Part shown: piece by piece, positions 26,900 to 38,600 of the stretch
How the letters are laid out: each line of letters begins with the position of its first letter
Position numbering within the stretch: the first letter of the stretch is position 1
NCBI GenBank assembly: GCA_949825025.1
Contig: OX463779.1
Coordinates: 21,124,816 to 21,188,815 of the forward strand
DNA: 64,000 bases
From: Siphlonurus alternatus
Taxonomy: Eukaryota; Arthropoda; Insecta; Ephemeroptera; Siphlonuridae
Direction of reading: 5' to 3'
Notes under the pieces: model-generated
Told to the model about the DNA's origin: nothing
The model's input: the letters and a program-made list of their open reading frames with translations, nothing else
The model's database searches: none
Made by a program: the position numbers and the translations under genes

Positions 26900-26960
26900 G
26901 GGGGCATACATGACCAAAATGTGTCAATTGCCCCAAAATACCAACCAATTAATCAAAACT
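26900..26960 (-). repeat. Dispersed repeat, copy 3
   Basis: Inverted relative to the copies at 13921 and 18926. On the minus strand it reads GGTTGGTATTTTGGGGCAAT and GACACATTTTGGTCATGTAT. Confidence 0.65.
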
Positions 26961-27873
26961 TTTATTCAATCAAACAAATAGCAACAAATAAATAAATGCA
27001 ACAATAAATAAATTAATAAATATTTAAATAAGTATTTAAATAACTACAGCAAAGAATAAGTAAAAAATAAATATATTATTCCGAAGAAAATAAAAAATAA
27101 AGAACATGCAGCTGTCACAAAATAAAAAATAAATTGTCTTTGAAAAATGAGCAAAACTAGTTTTGTTCAAATTTTGCTCAAAAGCCGAAATAAAATCTTA
27201 CTTCGAGTTTTGATCATAAATTGATACGCAAAACTAGTTTTTTTCAAATGGAAATGAACAAAAGCCGATGTAAAAATCTTCATCGGGTTTTGCTCATTTC
27301 GACTTGAGCAAAACTAGTTTTGAGCATTAAGTTAAGCTCAATTAAAACCCGAAGTAATCGATTATTTCGGGTTTTGAGCTTAACTTGATGCTCAAAACTA
27401 GTTTTGCTCATTTTTTTCGGCTTTTGCCCGAATTCGGTTTTTCGTGGTAACACCAAATATAAAATATATAAAAATATAATTTAATAATATAATATTTATA
27501 TATATAAACTGTATGATGAAAAATATCCCTTGTATAAGTATGTTATATGGTGCTTTTTTTTTTAAACAATATAACTGTTTGTATATCGGAAGAAAAACAA
27601 CAACGTATATATTTTTTGCTTCATTTTATAATCCGTTAGATGCTATATATATTATATATGACTGTATATTATGATATAACATGCATGGTCTGTGAGGTAG
27701 GTCATTGTTATAGGAGAGAGAAAAGATAAATTTTAATGCAGGTACGTGCTTCTATGTTATATATTATTGTTCGATTATTAATTATATTTACTAGCTAGAG
27801 TTACTCATATTAAATATATTATTTTCCAGCAACTTAATTAATTCAGTATTTCTTTATAATTATTATTCCTTAA

Positions 27874-28532
27874 AGTAAAGTGCGCGCTTATAGAAAAAAA
27901 AGTTAAGTTAGTATTTTCTAAAAATAGTTCAAGTAGTCCTCCATATATATATCAAACCAAAATTCAAAAAATTCTATCTCAAATAGGTTTGCCAGAAAAA
28001 AATTCCAAAGTCAGAGTGAACGCGTCGCTTAACATGGGGCCTTACCTGACAAAACCCCTCGAATATCTCGAAAAAATACACCGTTAGGTGGTATGAAAAA
28101 AATATAGTGATGTTCTATGACCCAAGCTTTAACCAAAAACCGATTAAAAAAATTTCTCTCGAATCCATTTTTCCGTAAAAAAATCAAGAAAATCTACCAT
28201 GTTAATTCCCATAAGATTTTTTATTATTTTTTTACGGAAAAATGAATTCGAGAGAAATTTTTTGTAATCGGTTTTTGGTTAAAGCTTGGGTCATAGAACA
28301 TCACTATATTTTTTTCATACCACCTAACGGTGTATTTTTTCGAGATATTCGAGGGTTTTTGTCAGGTAAGGCCCCATATATGTTAAGCGACGCGTTCACT
28401 CTGACTTTGGAATTTTTTCCTGGCAAACCTATTTGAGATAGAATTTTTTTAATTTTGGTTTGATATGGAGGACTACTTGAGCTATTTTTAGAAAATACTA
28501 ACTCAACTTTTTTTTCTAGCGCGCACTTTACT
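27874..28532. mobile_element. 659 bp foldback element with TTAA target duplication
   Basis: Nearly the whole element is one hairpin. It starts AGTAAAGTGCGCGCT and ends AGCGCGCACTTTACT; mirrored inner blocks include CATACCACCTAACGGTGTAT and AATGAATTCGAGAGAAATTT, with a centre near 28200. TTAA flanks it at 27870-27873 and 28533-28536. The left arm of the large palindrome has the same flanks with a single TTAA and no insert. This is direct evidence of insertion at TTAA, as expected of piggyBac-type elements. No coding capacity, so non-autonomous. Confidence 0.88.
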
Positions 28533-28535
28533 TTA

Positions 28536-28698
28536 AGCCGGTCGTATTACACGATACAATTTTTCTAACTATTGCATACAATTTTTTTTTTAAGAAAACT
28601 GAACTCGATCCATACAAATAACAAATGGAATTCAAGTTTTCTTGAAAGAAAAAAATTGTATGCAATAGTTAGAAAAATTGTATCGTGCAATACCGGCT
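28536..28698. mobile_element. Hairpin MITE, right-arm copy
   Basis: Inverted counterpart of 25609-25768, with the same AGCCGG ends. One end is directly abutted by the 659 bp TTAA element. Confidence 0.72.
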
Positions 28699-28984
28699 TT
28701 AGATTCTCGTTGATATATATATTTTTTTAATACCAGTCAAGGATAAAGGGGGAAGTAAACTGCAGTACCGACGAGCAATGGTCACGCGCGTGAGCTGGTG
28801 CATCATCGTGCTGCAGCCGTGTGGCGGCATGATTGCTTGTGGGAGCAGGTCCCGCGCGCTATATTACCGCGAGCCCGCGAGTATGACAATGTCGAGAGGT
28901 TAATAAAAGTATGCGACCTGTATATTGTATAATATTATATTGCTGAAGTTATTTTAATTCTTTATTATTATTTAAAATTAAATA

Positions 28985-29217
28985 ACCTTTTACGCGACAC
29001 TATTCATCGCAACCGTCCCGCAGACAGAAAGCAGCAGCCGCTGCCGGCCGCCTCGCCCCCACAACACCGCCAGCGACCGCCAGCACCAGCAGCAACACCA
29101 CGAGGGCGGAGCCGAGGAGACCCGAGCGGCTCCGAGCACAACCAGCAGCAGGAGCAGCAGAGCAGCCAGCCGCGGAGCGGGCGGAGCCAGCGCGGAGCTG
29201 CGGCGACTAAAAATTCT
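28985..29217. other. CpG-rich block in the right arm
   Basis: Mirror of 25085-25310, with a few indels in the GCTCC and CTGCT runs. Confidence 0.5.
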
Positions 29218-29487
29218 CGAGGTAGCTCTCTTTATCTCGCTAGTCCTTGGAATTGAGCAGTGCTAGGGTGAAAACAATTGTACTGAAGCAAACTAGAAGA
29301 TATGTACCACGCTTTGGCAGTGAAAAATGTTAACTTTTTATCTTCTTTCGTACCTTCCTCGCGGTTCACAAAATTTTCCCCCCATCTTCGTAACACATTG
29401 TTTCGCAAAAACACCTCCTCACTGTACACGGAGTTGCAGCGCAACTCACAGATGGCGGTGGAACACTTTAAGGACATATGGCCTATT

Positions 29488-29695
29488 CTCGGGTTAAATG
29501 GATTATTAACGACCTGTAGACTGAATATAAATAGTATTTATAACATTTAAGTGTCATTTATAAAAATTCTATGATTATTTATTAAGAAATTAGCCGAAAT
29601 TAGCTTAACTAAAAAATTAAAGGCGGCAAAAATTTAAATGCCATGTCGGAGCTTTTATTAATTAAATTTTAAAAGTTGTTGAGCTCATTATTTAA
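29488..29695. other. AT-rich junction between palindrome and satellite array
   Basis: About 208 bp of AT-rich sequence seen once in the window. No gene or repeat recognised. Confidence 0.6.
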
Positions 29696-32600
29696 TTTCT
29701 AGGGAACGAAGTGTACGTCGTGCCGGTTACTAACACATCACAGATTATAGGTAACAACATCCTTTAAATGAATCCGTAAAAAAATTTGATGAAACCAGGG
29801 GATAAAGGAACAATTTTGTCTTGGAGGTGGAAATTTATTAAAAAAATCAACGATCCTCGGTATAAAAAAATTTCTAGGGAACGAAATAAACGTCGTGCCG
29901 GTTACTGACACATCACAGATTATAGGTAACAACATCCTTTAAATGAATCCGTAAAAAAAATTGATGAAACCAGGGGATAAAGGAACAATTTTGACTTGGA
30001 GGTGGAAATTTAATAAAAAAAAATCAACGATCCTCGGTATAAAAAAATTTCTAGGGAACGAAGTGTACGTCGTGCCGGTTACTGACACATCACAAATTAT
30101 AGGAAACAACAACCTTTAAATGAATCCGTAAAAAAATTTGATGAAACCAGGGGATAAAGGAACAATTTTGTCTTGGAGGTGGAAATTTATTAAAAAAATC
30201 AACGATCCTCGGTATAAAAAAATTTCTAGGGAACGAAATAAACGTCGTGCCGGTTACTGACACATCACAGAATATAGGTAACAACATCCTTTAAATGAAT
30301 CCGTAAAAAAATTTGATGAAACCAGGGGATAAAGGAACAATTTTGACTTGGAGGTGGAAATTTAATAAAAAAAATCAACGATCCTCGGTATAAAAAAATT
30401 TCTAGGGAACGAAGTGTACGTCGTGCCGGTTACTGACACATCACAGATTATAGGTAACAACATCCTTTAAATGAATCCGTAAAAAAATTTGATGAAACCA
30501 GGGGATAAAGGAACAATTTTGTCTTGGAGGTGGAAATTTATTAAAAAAATCAACGATCCTCGGTATAAAAAAATTTCTAGGGAACGAAATAAACGTCGTG
30601 CCAGTTACTGACACATCACAGATTATAGGTAACAACATCTTTTAAATGAATCCGTAAAAAAATTTGATGAAACCAGGGGATAAAGGAACAATTTTGACTT
30701 GGAGGTGGAAATTTAATAAAAAAATCAACGATCCTCGGTATAAAAAAATTTCTAGGGAACGAAGTGTACGTCGTGCCGGTTACTGACACATCACAGATTA
30801 TAGGTAACAACATCCTTTAAATGAATCCGTAAAAAAATTTGATGAAACCAGGGGATAAAGGAACAATTTTGTCTTGGAGGTGGAAATTTATTAAAAAAAT
30901 CAACGATCCTCGGTATAAAAAAATTTCTAGGGAACGAAATAAACGTCGTGCCGGTTACTGACACATCACAGAATATAGGTAACAACATCCTTTAAATGAA
31001 TCCGTAAAAAAATTTGATGAAACCAGGGGATAAAGGAACAATTTTGACTTGGAGGTGGAAATTTAATAAAAAAAATCAACGATCCTCGGTATAAAAAAAT
31101 TTCTAGGGAACGAAGTGTACGTCGTGCCGGTTACTGACACATCACAGATTATAGGTAACAACATCCTTTAAATGAATACGTAAAAAAATTTGATGAAACC
31201 AGGGGATAAAGGAACAATTTTGTCTTGGAGGTGGAAATTTATTAAAAAAATCAACGATCCTCGGTATAAAAAAATTTCTAGGGAACGAAATAAACGTCGT
31301 GCCAGTTACTGACACATCACAGATTATAGGTAACAACATCTTTTAAATGAATCCGTAAAAAAATTTGATGAAACCAGGGGATAAAGGAACAATTTTGACT
31401 TGGAGGTGGAAATTTAATAAAAAAATCAACGATCCTCGGTATAAAAAAATTTCTAGGGAACGAAGTGTACGTCGTGCCGGTTACTGACACATCACAGATT
31501 ATAGGTAACAACATCCTTTAAATGAATCCGTAAAAAAATTTGATGAAACCAGGGGATAAAGGAACAATTTTGTCTTGGAGGTGGAAATTTATTAAAAAAA
31601 TCAACGATCCTCGGTATAAAAAAATTTCTAGGGAACGAAATAAACGTCGTGCCGGTTACTGACACATCACAGAATATAGGTAACAACATCCTTTAAATGA
31701 ATCCGTAAAAAAATTTGATGAAACCAGGGGATAAAGGAACAATTTTGACTTGGAGGTGGAAATTTAATAAAAAAAATCAACGATCCTCGGTATAAAAAAA
31801 TTTCTAGGGAACGAAGTGTACGTCGTGCCGGTTACTGACACATCACAGATTATAGGTAACAACATCCTTTAAATGAATCCGTAAAAAAATTTGAATAAAC
31901 CAGGGGATAAAGGAACAATTTTGTCTTGGAGGTGGAAATTTATTAAAAAAATCAACGATCCTCGGTATAAAAAAATTTCTAGGGAACGAAATAAACGTCG
32001 TGCCAGTTACTGACACATCACAGATTATAGGTAACAACATCTTTTAAATGAATCCGTAAAAAAATTTGATGAAACCAGGGGATAAAGGAACAATTTTGAC
32101 TTGGAGGTGAAAATTTAATAAAAAAATCAACGATCCTCGGTATAAAAAAATTTCTAGGGAACGAAGTGTACGTCGTGCCGGTTACTGACACATCACAGAT
32201 TATAGGTAACAACATCTTTTAAATGAATCCGTAAAAAAATTTGATGAAACCAGGGGATAAAGGAACAATTTTGTCTTGGAGGTGGAAATTTATTAAAAAA
32301 ATCAACGATCCTCGGTATAAAAAAATTTCTAGGGAACGAAATAAACGTCGTGCCGGTTACTGACACATCACAGAATATAGGTAACAACATCCTTTAAATG
32401 AATCCGTAAAAAAATTTGATGAAACCAGGGGATAAAGGAACAATTTTGACTTGGAGGTGGAAATTTAATAAAAAAAATCAACGATCCTCGGTATAAAAAA
32501 ATTTCTAGGGAACGAAGTGTACGTCGTGCCGGTTACTGACACATCACAGATTATAGGTAACAACATCCTTTAAATGAATCCGTAAAAAAATTTGATGAAA

Positions 32601-35600
32601 CCAGGGGATAAAGGAACAATTTTGTCTTGGAGGTGGAAATTTATTAAAAAAATCAACGATCCTCGGTATAAAAAAATTTCTAGGGAACGAAATAAACGTC
32701 GTGCCAGTTACTGACACATCACAGATTATAGGTAACAACATCTTTTAAATGAATCCGTAAAAAAATTTGATGAAACCAGGGGATAAAGGAACAATTTTGA
32801 CTTGGAGGTGGAAATTTAATAAAAAAATCAACGATCCTCGGTATAAAAAAATTTCTAGGGAACGAAGTGTACGTCGTGCCGGTTACTGACACATCACAGA
32901 TTATAGGTAACAACATCCTTTAAATGAATCCGTAAAAAAATTTGATGAAACCAGGGGATAAAGGAACAATTTTGTCTTGGAGGTGGAAATTTATTAAAAA
33001 AATCAACGATCCTCGGTATAAAAAAATTTCTAGGGAACGAAATAAACGTCGTGCCGGTTACTGACACATCACAGAATATAGGTAACAACATCCTTTAAAT
33101 GAATCCGTAAAAAAATTTGATGAAACCAGGGGATAAAGGAACAATTTTGACTTGGAGGTGGAAATTTAATAAAAAAAATCAACGATCCTCGGTATAAAAA
33201 AATTTCTAGGGAACGAAGTGTACGTCGTGCCAGTTACTGACACATCACAAATTATAGGTAACAACATCCTTTAAATGAATCCGTAAAAAAATTTGATGAA
33301 ACCAGGGGATAAAGGAACAATTTTGTCTTGGAGGTGGAAATTTATTAAAAAAATCAACGATCCTCGGTATAAAAAAATTTCTAGGGAACGAAATAAACGT
33401 CGTGCCGGTTACTGACAAATCACAGATTATAGGTAACAACATCTTTTAAATGAATCCGTAAAAAAATTTGATGAAACCAGGGGATAAAGGAACAATTTTG
33501 ACTTGGAGGTTGAAATTTAATAAAAAAAATCAACGATCCTCGGTATAAAAAAATTTCTAGGGAACGAAGTGTACGTCGTGCCGGTTACTGACACATCACA
33601 GATTATAGGTAACAACATCCTTTAAATGAATCCGTAAAAAAATTTGATGAAACCAGGGGATAAAGGAACAATTTTGTCTTGGAGGTGGAAATTTATTAAA
33701 AAAATCAACGATCCTCGGTATAAAATAATTTCTAGGGAACGAAGTGTACGTCGTGCCGGTTACTAACACATCACAGATTATAGGTAACAACATCCTTTAA
33801 ATGAATCCGTAAAAAAATTTGATGAAACCAGGGGATAAAGGAACAATTTTGTCTTGGAGGTGGAAATTTATTAAAAAAATCAACGATCCTCGGTATAAAA
33901 AAATTTCTAGGGAACGAAATAAACGTCGTGCCGGTTACTGACACATCACAGATTATAGGTAACAACATCCTTTAAATGAATCCGTAAAAAAAATTGATGA
34001 AACCAGGGGATAAAGGAACAATTTTGACTTGGAGGTGGAAATTTAATAAAAAAAAATCAACGATCCTCGGTATAAAAAAATTTCTAGGGAACGAAGTGTA
34101 CGTCGTGCCGGTTACTGACACATCACAAATTATAGGAAACAACAACCTTTAAATGAATCCGTAAAAAAATTTGATGAAACCAGGGGATAAAGGAACAATT
34201 TTGTCTTGGAGGTGGAAATTTATTAAAAAAATCAACGATCCTCGGTATAAAAAAATTTCTAGGGAACGAAATAAACGTCGTGCCGGTTACTGACACATCA
34301 CAGAATATAGGTAACAACATCCTTTAAATGAATCCGTAAAAAAATTTGATGAAACCAGGGGATAAAGGAACAATTTTGACTTGGAGGTGGAAATTTAATA
34401 AAAAAAATCAACGATCCTCGGTATAAAAAAATTTCTAGGGAACGAAGTGTACGTCGTGCCGGTTACTGACACATCACAGATTATAGGTAACAACATCCTT
34501 TAAATGAATCCGTAAAAAAATTTGATGAAACCAGGGGATAAAGGAACAATTTTGTCTTGGAGGTGGAAATTTATTAAAAAAATCAACGATCCTCGGTATA
34601 AAAAAATTTCTAGGGAACGAAATAAACGTCGTGCCAGTTACTGACACATCACAGATTATAGGTAACAACATCTTTTAAATGAATCCGTAAAAAAATTTGA
34701 TGAAACCAGGGGATAAAGGAACAATTTTGACTTGGAGGTGGAAATTTAATAAAAAAATCAACGATCCTCGGTATAAAAAAATTTCTAGGGAACGAAGTGT
34801 ACGTCGTGCCGGTTACTGACACATCACAGATTATAGGTAACAACATCCTTTAAATGAATCCGTAAAAAAATTTGATGAAACCAGGGGATAAAGGAACAAT
34901 TTTGTCTTGGAGGTGGAAATTTATTAAAAAAATCAACGATCCTCGGTATAAAAAAATTTCTAGGGAACGAAATAAACGTCGTGCCGGTTACTGACACATC
35001 ACAGAATATAGGTAACAACATCCTTTAAATGAATCCGTAAAAAAATTTGATGAAACCAGGGGATAAAGGAACAATTTTGACTTGGAGGTGGAAATTTAAT
35101 AAAAAAAATCAACGATCCTCGGTATAAAAAAATTTCTAGGGAACGAAGTGTACGTCGTGCCGGTTACTGACACATCACAGATTATAGGTAACAACATCCT
35201 TTAAATGAATACGTAAAAAAATTTGATGAAACCAGGGGATAAAGGAACAATTTTGTCTTGGAGGTGGAAATTTATTAAAAAAATCAACGATCCTCGGTAT
35301 AAAAAAATTTCTAGGGAACGAAATAAACGTCGTGCCAGTTACTGACACATCACAGATTATAGGTAACAACATCTTTTAAATGAATCCGTAAAAAAATTTG
35401 ATGAAACCAGGGGATAAAGGAACAATTTTGACTTGGAGGTGGAAATTTAATAAAAAAATCAACGATCCTCGGTATAAAAAAATTTCTAGGGAACGAAGTG
35501 TACGTCGTGCCGGTTACTGACACATCACAGATTATAGGTAACAACATCCTTTAAATGAATCCGTAAAAAAATTTGATGAAACCAGGGGATAAAGGAACAA

Positions 35601-38600
35601 TTTTGTCTTGGAGGTGGAAATTTATTAAAAAAATCAACGATCCTCGGTATAAAAAAATTTCTAGGGAACGAAATAAACGTCGTGCCGGTTACTGACACAT
35701 CACAGAATATAGGTAACAACATCCTTTAAATGAATCCGTAAAAAAATTTGATGAAACCAGGGGATAAAGGAACAATTTTGTCTTGGAGGTGGAAATTTAT
35801 TAAAAAAATCAACGATCCTCGGTATAAAAAAATTTCTAGGGAACGAAATAAACGTCGTGCCGGTTACTGACACATCACAGAATATAGGTAACAACATCCT
35901 TTAAATGAATCCGTAAAAAAATTTGATGAAACCAGGGGATAAAGGAACAATTTTGACTTGGAGGTGGAAATTTAATAAAAAAAATCAACGATCCTCGGTA
36001 TAAAAAAATTTCTAGGGAACGAAGTGTACGTCGTGCCGGTTACTGACACATCACAGATTATAGGTAACAACATCCTTTAAATGAATCCGTAAAAAAATTT
36101 GAATAAACCAGGGGATAAAGGAACAATTTTGTCTTGGAGGTGGAAATTTATTAAAAAAATCAACGATCCTCGGTATAAAAAAATTTCTAGGGAACGAAAT
36201 AAACGTCGTGCCAGTTACTGACACATCACAGATTATAGGTAACAACATCTTTTAAATGAATCCGTAAAAAAATTTGATGAAACCAGGGGATAAAGGAACA
36301 ATTTTGACTTGGAGGTGAAAATTTAATAAAAAAATCAACGATCCTCGGTATAAAAAAATTTCTAGGGAACGAAGTGTACGTCGTGCCGGTTACTGACACA
36401 TCACAGATTATAGGTAACAACATCTTTTAAATGAATCCGTAAAAAAATTTGATGAAACCAGGGGATAAAGGAACAATTTTGTCTTGGAGGTGGAAATTTA
36501 TTAAAAAAATCAACGATCCTCGGTATAAAAAAATTTCTAGGGAACGAAATAAACGTCGTGCCGGTTACTGACACATCACAGAATATAGGTAACAACATCC
36601 TTTAAATGAATCCGTAAAAAAATTTGATGAAACCAGGGGATAAAGGAACAATTTTGACTTGGAGGTGGAAATTTAATAAAAAAAATCAACGATCCTCGGT
36701 ATAAAAAAATTTCTAGGGAACGAAGTGTACGTCGTGCCGGTTACTGACACATCACAGATTATAGGTAACAACATCCTTTAAATGAATCCGTAAAAAAATT
36801 TGATGAAACCAGGGGATAAAGGAACAATTTTGTCTTGGAGGTGGAAATTTATTAAAAAAATCAACGATCCTCGGTATAAAAAAATTTCTAGGGAACGAAA
36901 TAAACGTCGTGCCAGTTACTGACACATCACAGATTATAGGTAACAACATCTTTTAAATGAATCCGTAAAAAAATTTGATGAAACCAGGGGATAAAGGAAC
37001 AATTTTGACTTGGAGGTGGAAATTTAATAAAAAAATCAACGATCCTCGGTATAAAAAAATTTCTAGGGAACGAAGTGTACGTCGTGCCGGTTACTGACAC
37101 ATCACAGATTATAGGTAACAACATCCTTTAAATGAATCCGTAAAAAAATTTGATGAAACCAGGGGATAAAGGAACAATTTTGTCTTGGAGGTGGAAATTT
37201 ATTAAAAAAATCAACGATCCTCGGTATAAAAAAATTTCTAGGGAACGAAATAAACGTCGTGCCGGTTACTGACACATCACAGAATATAGGTAACAACATC
37301 CTTTAAATGAATCCGTAAAAAAATTTGATGAAACCAGGGGATAAAGGAACAATTTTGACTTGGAGGTGGAAATTTAATAAAAAAAATCAACGATCCTCGG
37401 TATAAAAAAATTTCTAGGGAACGAAGTGTACGTCGTGCCAGTTACTGACACATCACAAATTATAGGTAACAACATCCTTTAAATGAATCCGTAAAAAAAT
37501 TTGATGAAACCAGGGGATAAAGGAACAATTTTGTCTTGGAGGTGGAAATTTATTAAAAAAATCAACGATCCTCGGTATAAAAAAATTTCTAGGGAACGAA
37601 ATAAACGTCGTGCCGGTTACTGACAAATCACAGATTATAGGTAACAACATCTTTTAAATGAATCCGTAAAAAAATTTGATGAAACCAGGGGATAAAGGAA
37701 CAATTTTGACTTGGAGGTTGAAATTTAATAAAAAAAATCAACGATCCTCGGTATAAAAAAATTTCTAGGGAACGAAGTGTACGTCGTGCCGGTTACTGAC
37801 ACATCACAGATTATAGGTAACAACATCCTTTAAATGAATCCGTAAAAAAATTTGATGAAACCAGGGGATAAAGGAACAATTTTGTCTTGGAGGTGGAAAT
37901 TTATTAAAAAAATCAACGATCCTCGGTATAAAATAATTTCTAGGGAACGAAGTGTACGTCGTGCCGGTTACTAACACATCACAGATTATAGGTAACAACA
38001 TCCTTTAAATGAATCCGTAAAAAAATTTGATGAAACCAGGGGATAAAGGAACAATTTTGTCTTGGAGGTGGAAATTTATTAAAAAAATCAACGATCCTCG
38101 GTATAAAAAAATTTCTAGGGAACGAAATAAACGTCGTGCCGGTTACTGACACATCACAGATTATAGGTAACAACATCCTTTAAATGAATCCGTAAAAAAA
38201 ATTGATGAAACCAGGGGATAAAGGAACAATTTTGACTTGGAGGTGGAAATTTAATAAAAAAAAATCAACGATCCTCGGTATAAAAAAATTTCTAGGGAAC
38301 GAAGTGTACGTCGTGCCGGTTACTGACACATCACAAATTATAGGAAACAACAACCTTTAAATGAATCCGTAAAAAAATTTGATGAAACCAGGGGATAAAG
38401 GAACAATTTTGTCTTGGAGGTGGAAATTTATTAAAAAAATCAACGATCCTCGGTATAAAAAAATTTCTAGGGAACGAAATAAACGTCGTGCCGGTTACTG
38501 ACACATCACAGAATATAGGTAACAACATCCTTTAAATGAATCCGTAAAAAAATTTGATGAAACCAGGGGATAAAGGAACAATTTTGACTTGGAGGTGGAA

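Larger units (their letters stand above)
26350..27125. other. Single-copy spacer of the palindrome
   Basis: About 776 bp with no mirrored partner. It contains an integrase-like remnant (26351-26440), GGCCCGGCCCG words at about 26495 and 26831, an AAT microsatellite near 26670-26699, and the inverted copy of the dispersed repeat at about 26900-26960. Confidence 0.7.
26229..27405. repeat. Six copies of a 12 bp palindrome around the palindrome centre
   Basis: AAAACTAGTTTT occurs at 26233, 26310, 27153, 27230, 27310 and 27394. Several copies sit inside a longer palindrome GAGCAAAACTAGTTTTGCTC or its GAGC variant. Blocks resembling AAGCCGAA and CCCGAAGTAA separate them. Two lie on the left of the spacer and four on the right. 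Confidence 0.85.
27126..29487. repeat. Right arm of the 4.67 kb near-palindrome
   Basis: Inverted counterpart of 24815-26349. It is about 830 bp longer because of a 659 bp hairpin insertion (27874-28532) and additional AAAACTAGTTTT-bearing sequence near the centre (about 27165-27310). It ends at GGACATATGGCCTATT (29487), 208 bp before the satellite array. Confidence 0.9.

Noticed and set aside
28170..28205. Origin of the satellite from the 659 bp hairpin, suggested by a shared TCCGTAAAAAAAT
   Set aside because: The match is short and A-rich, and no neighbouring sequence agrees.
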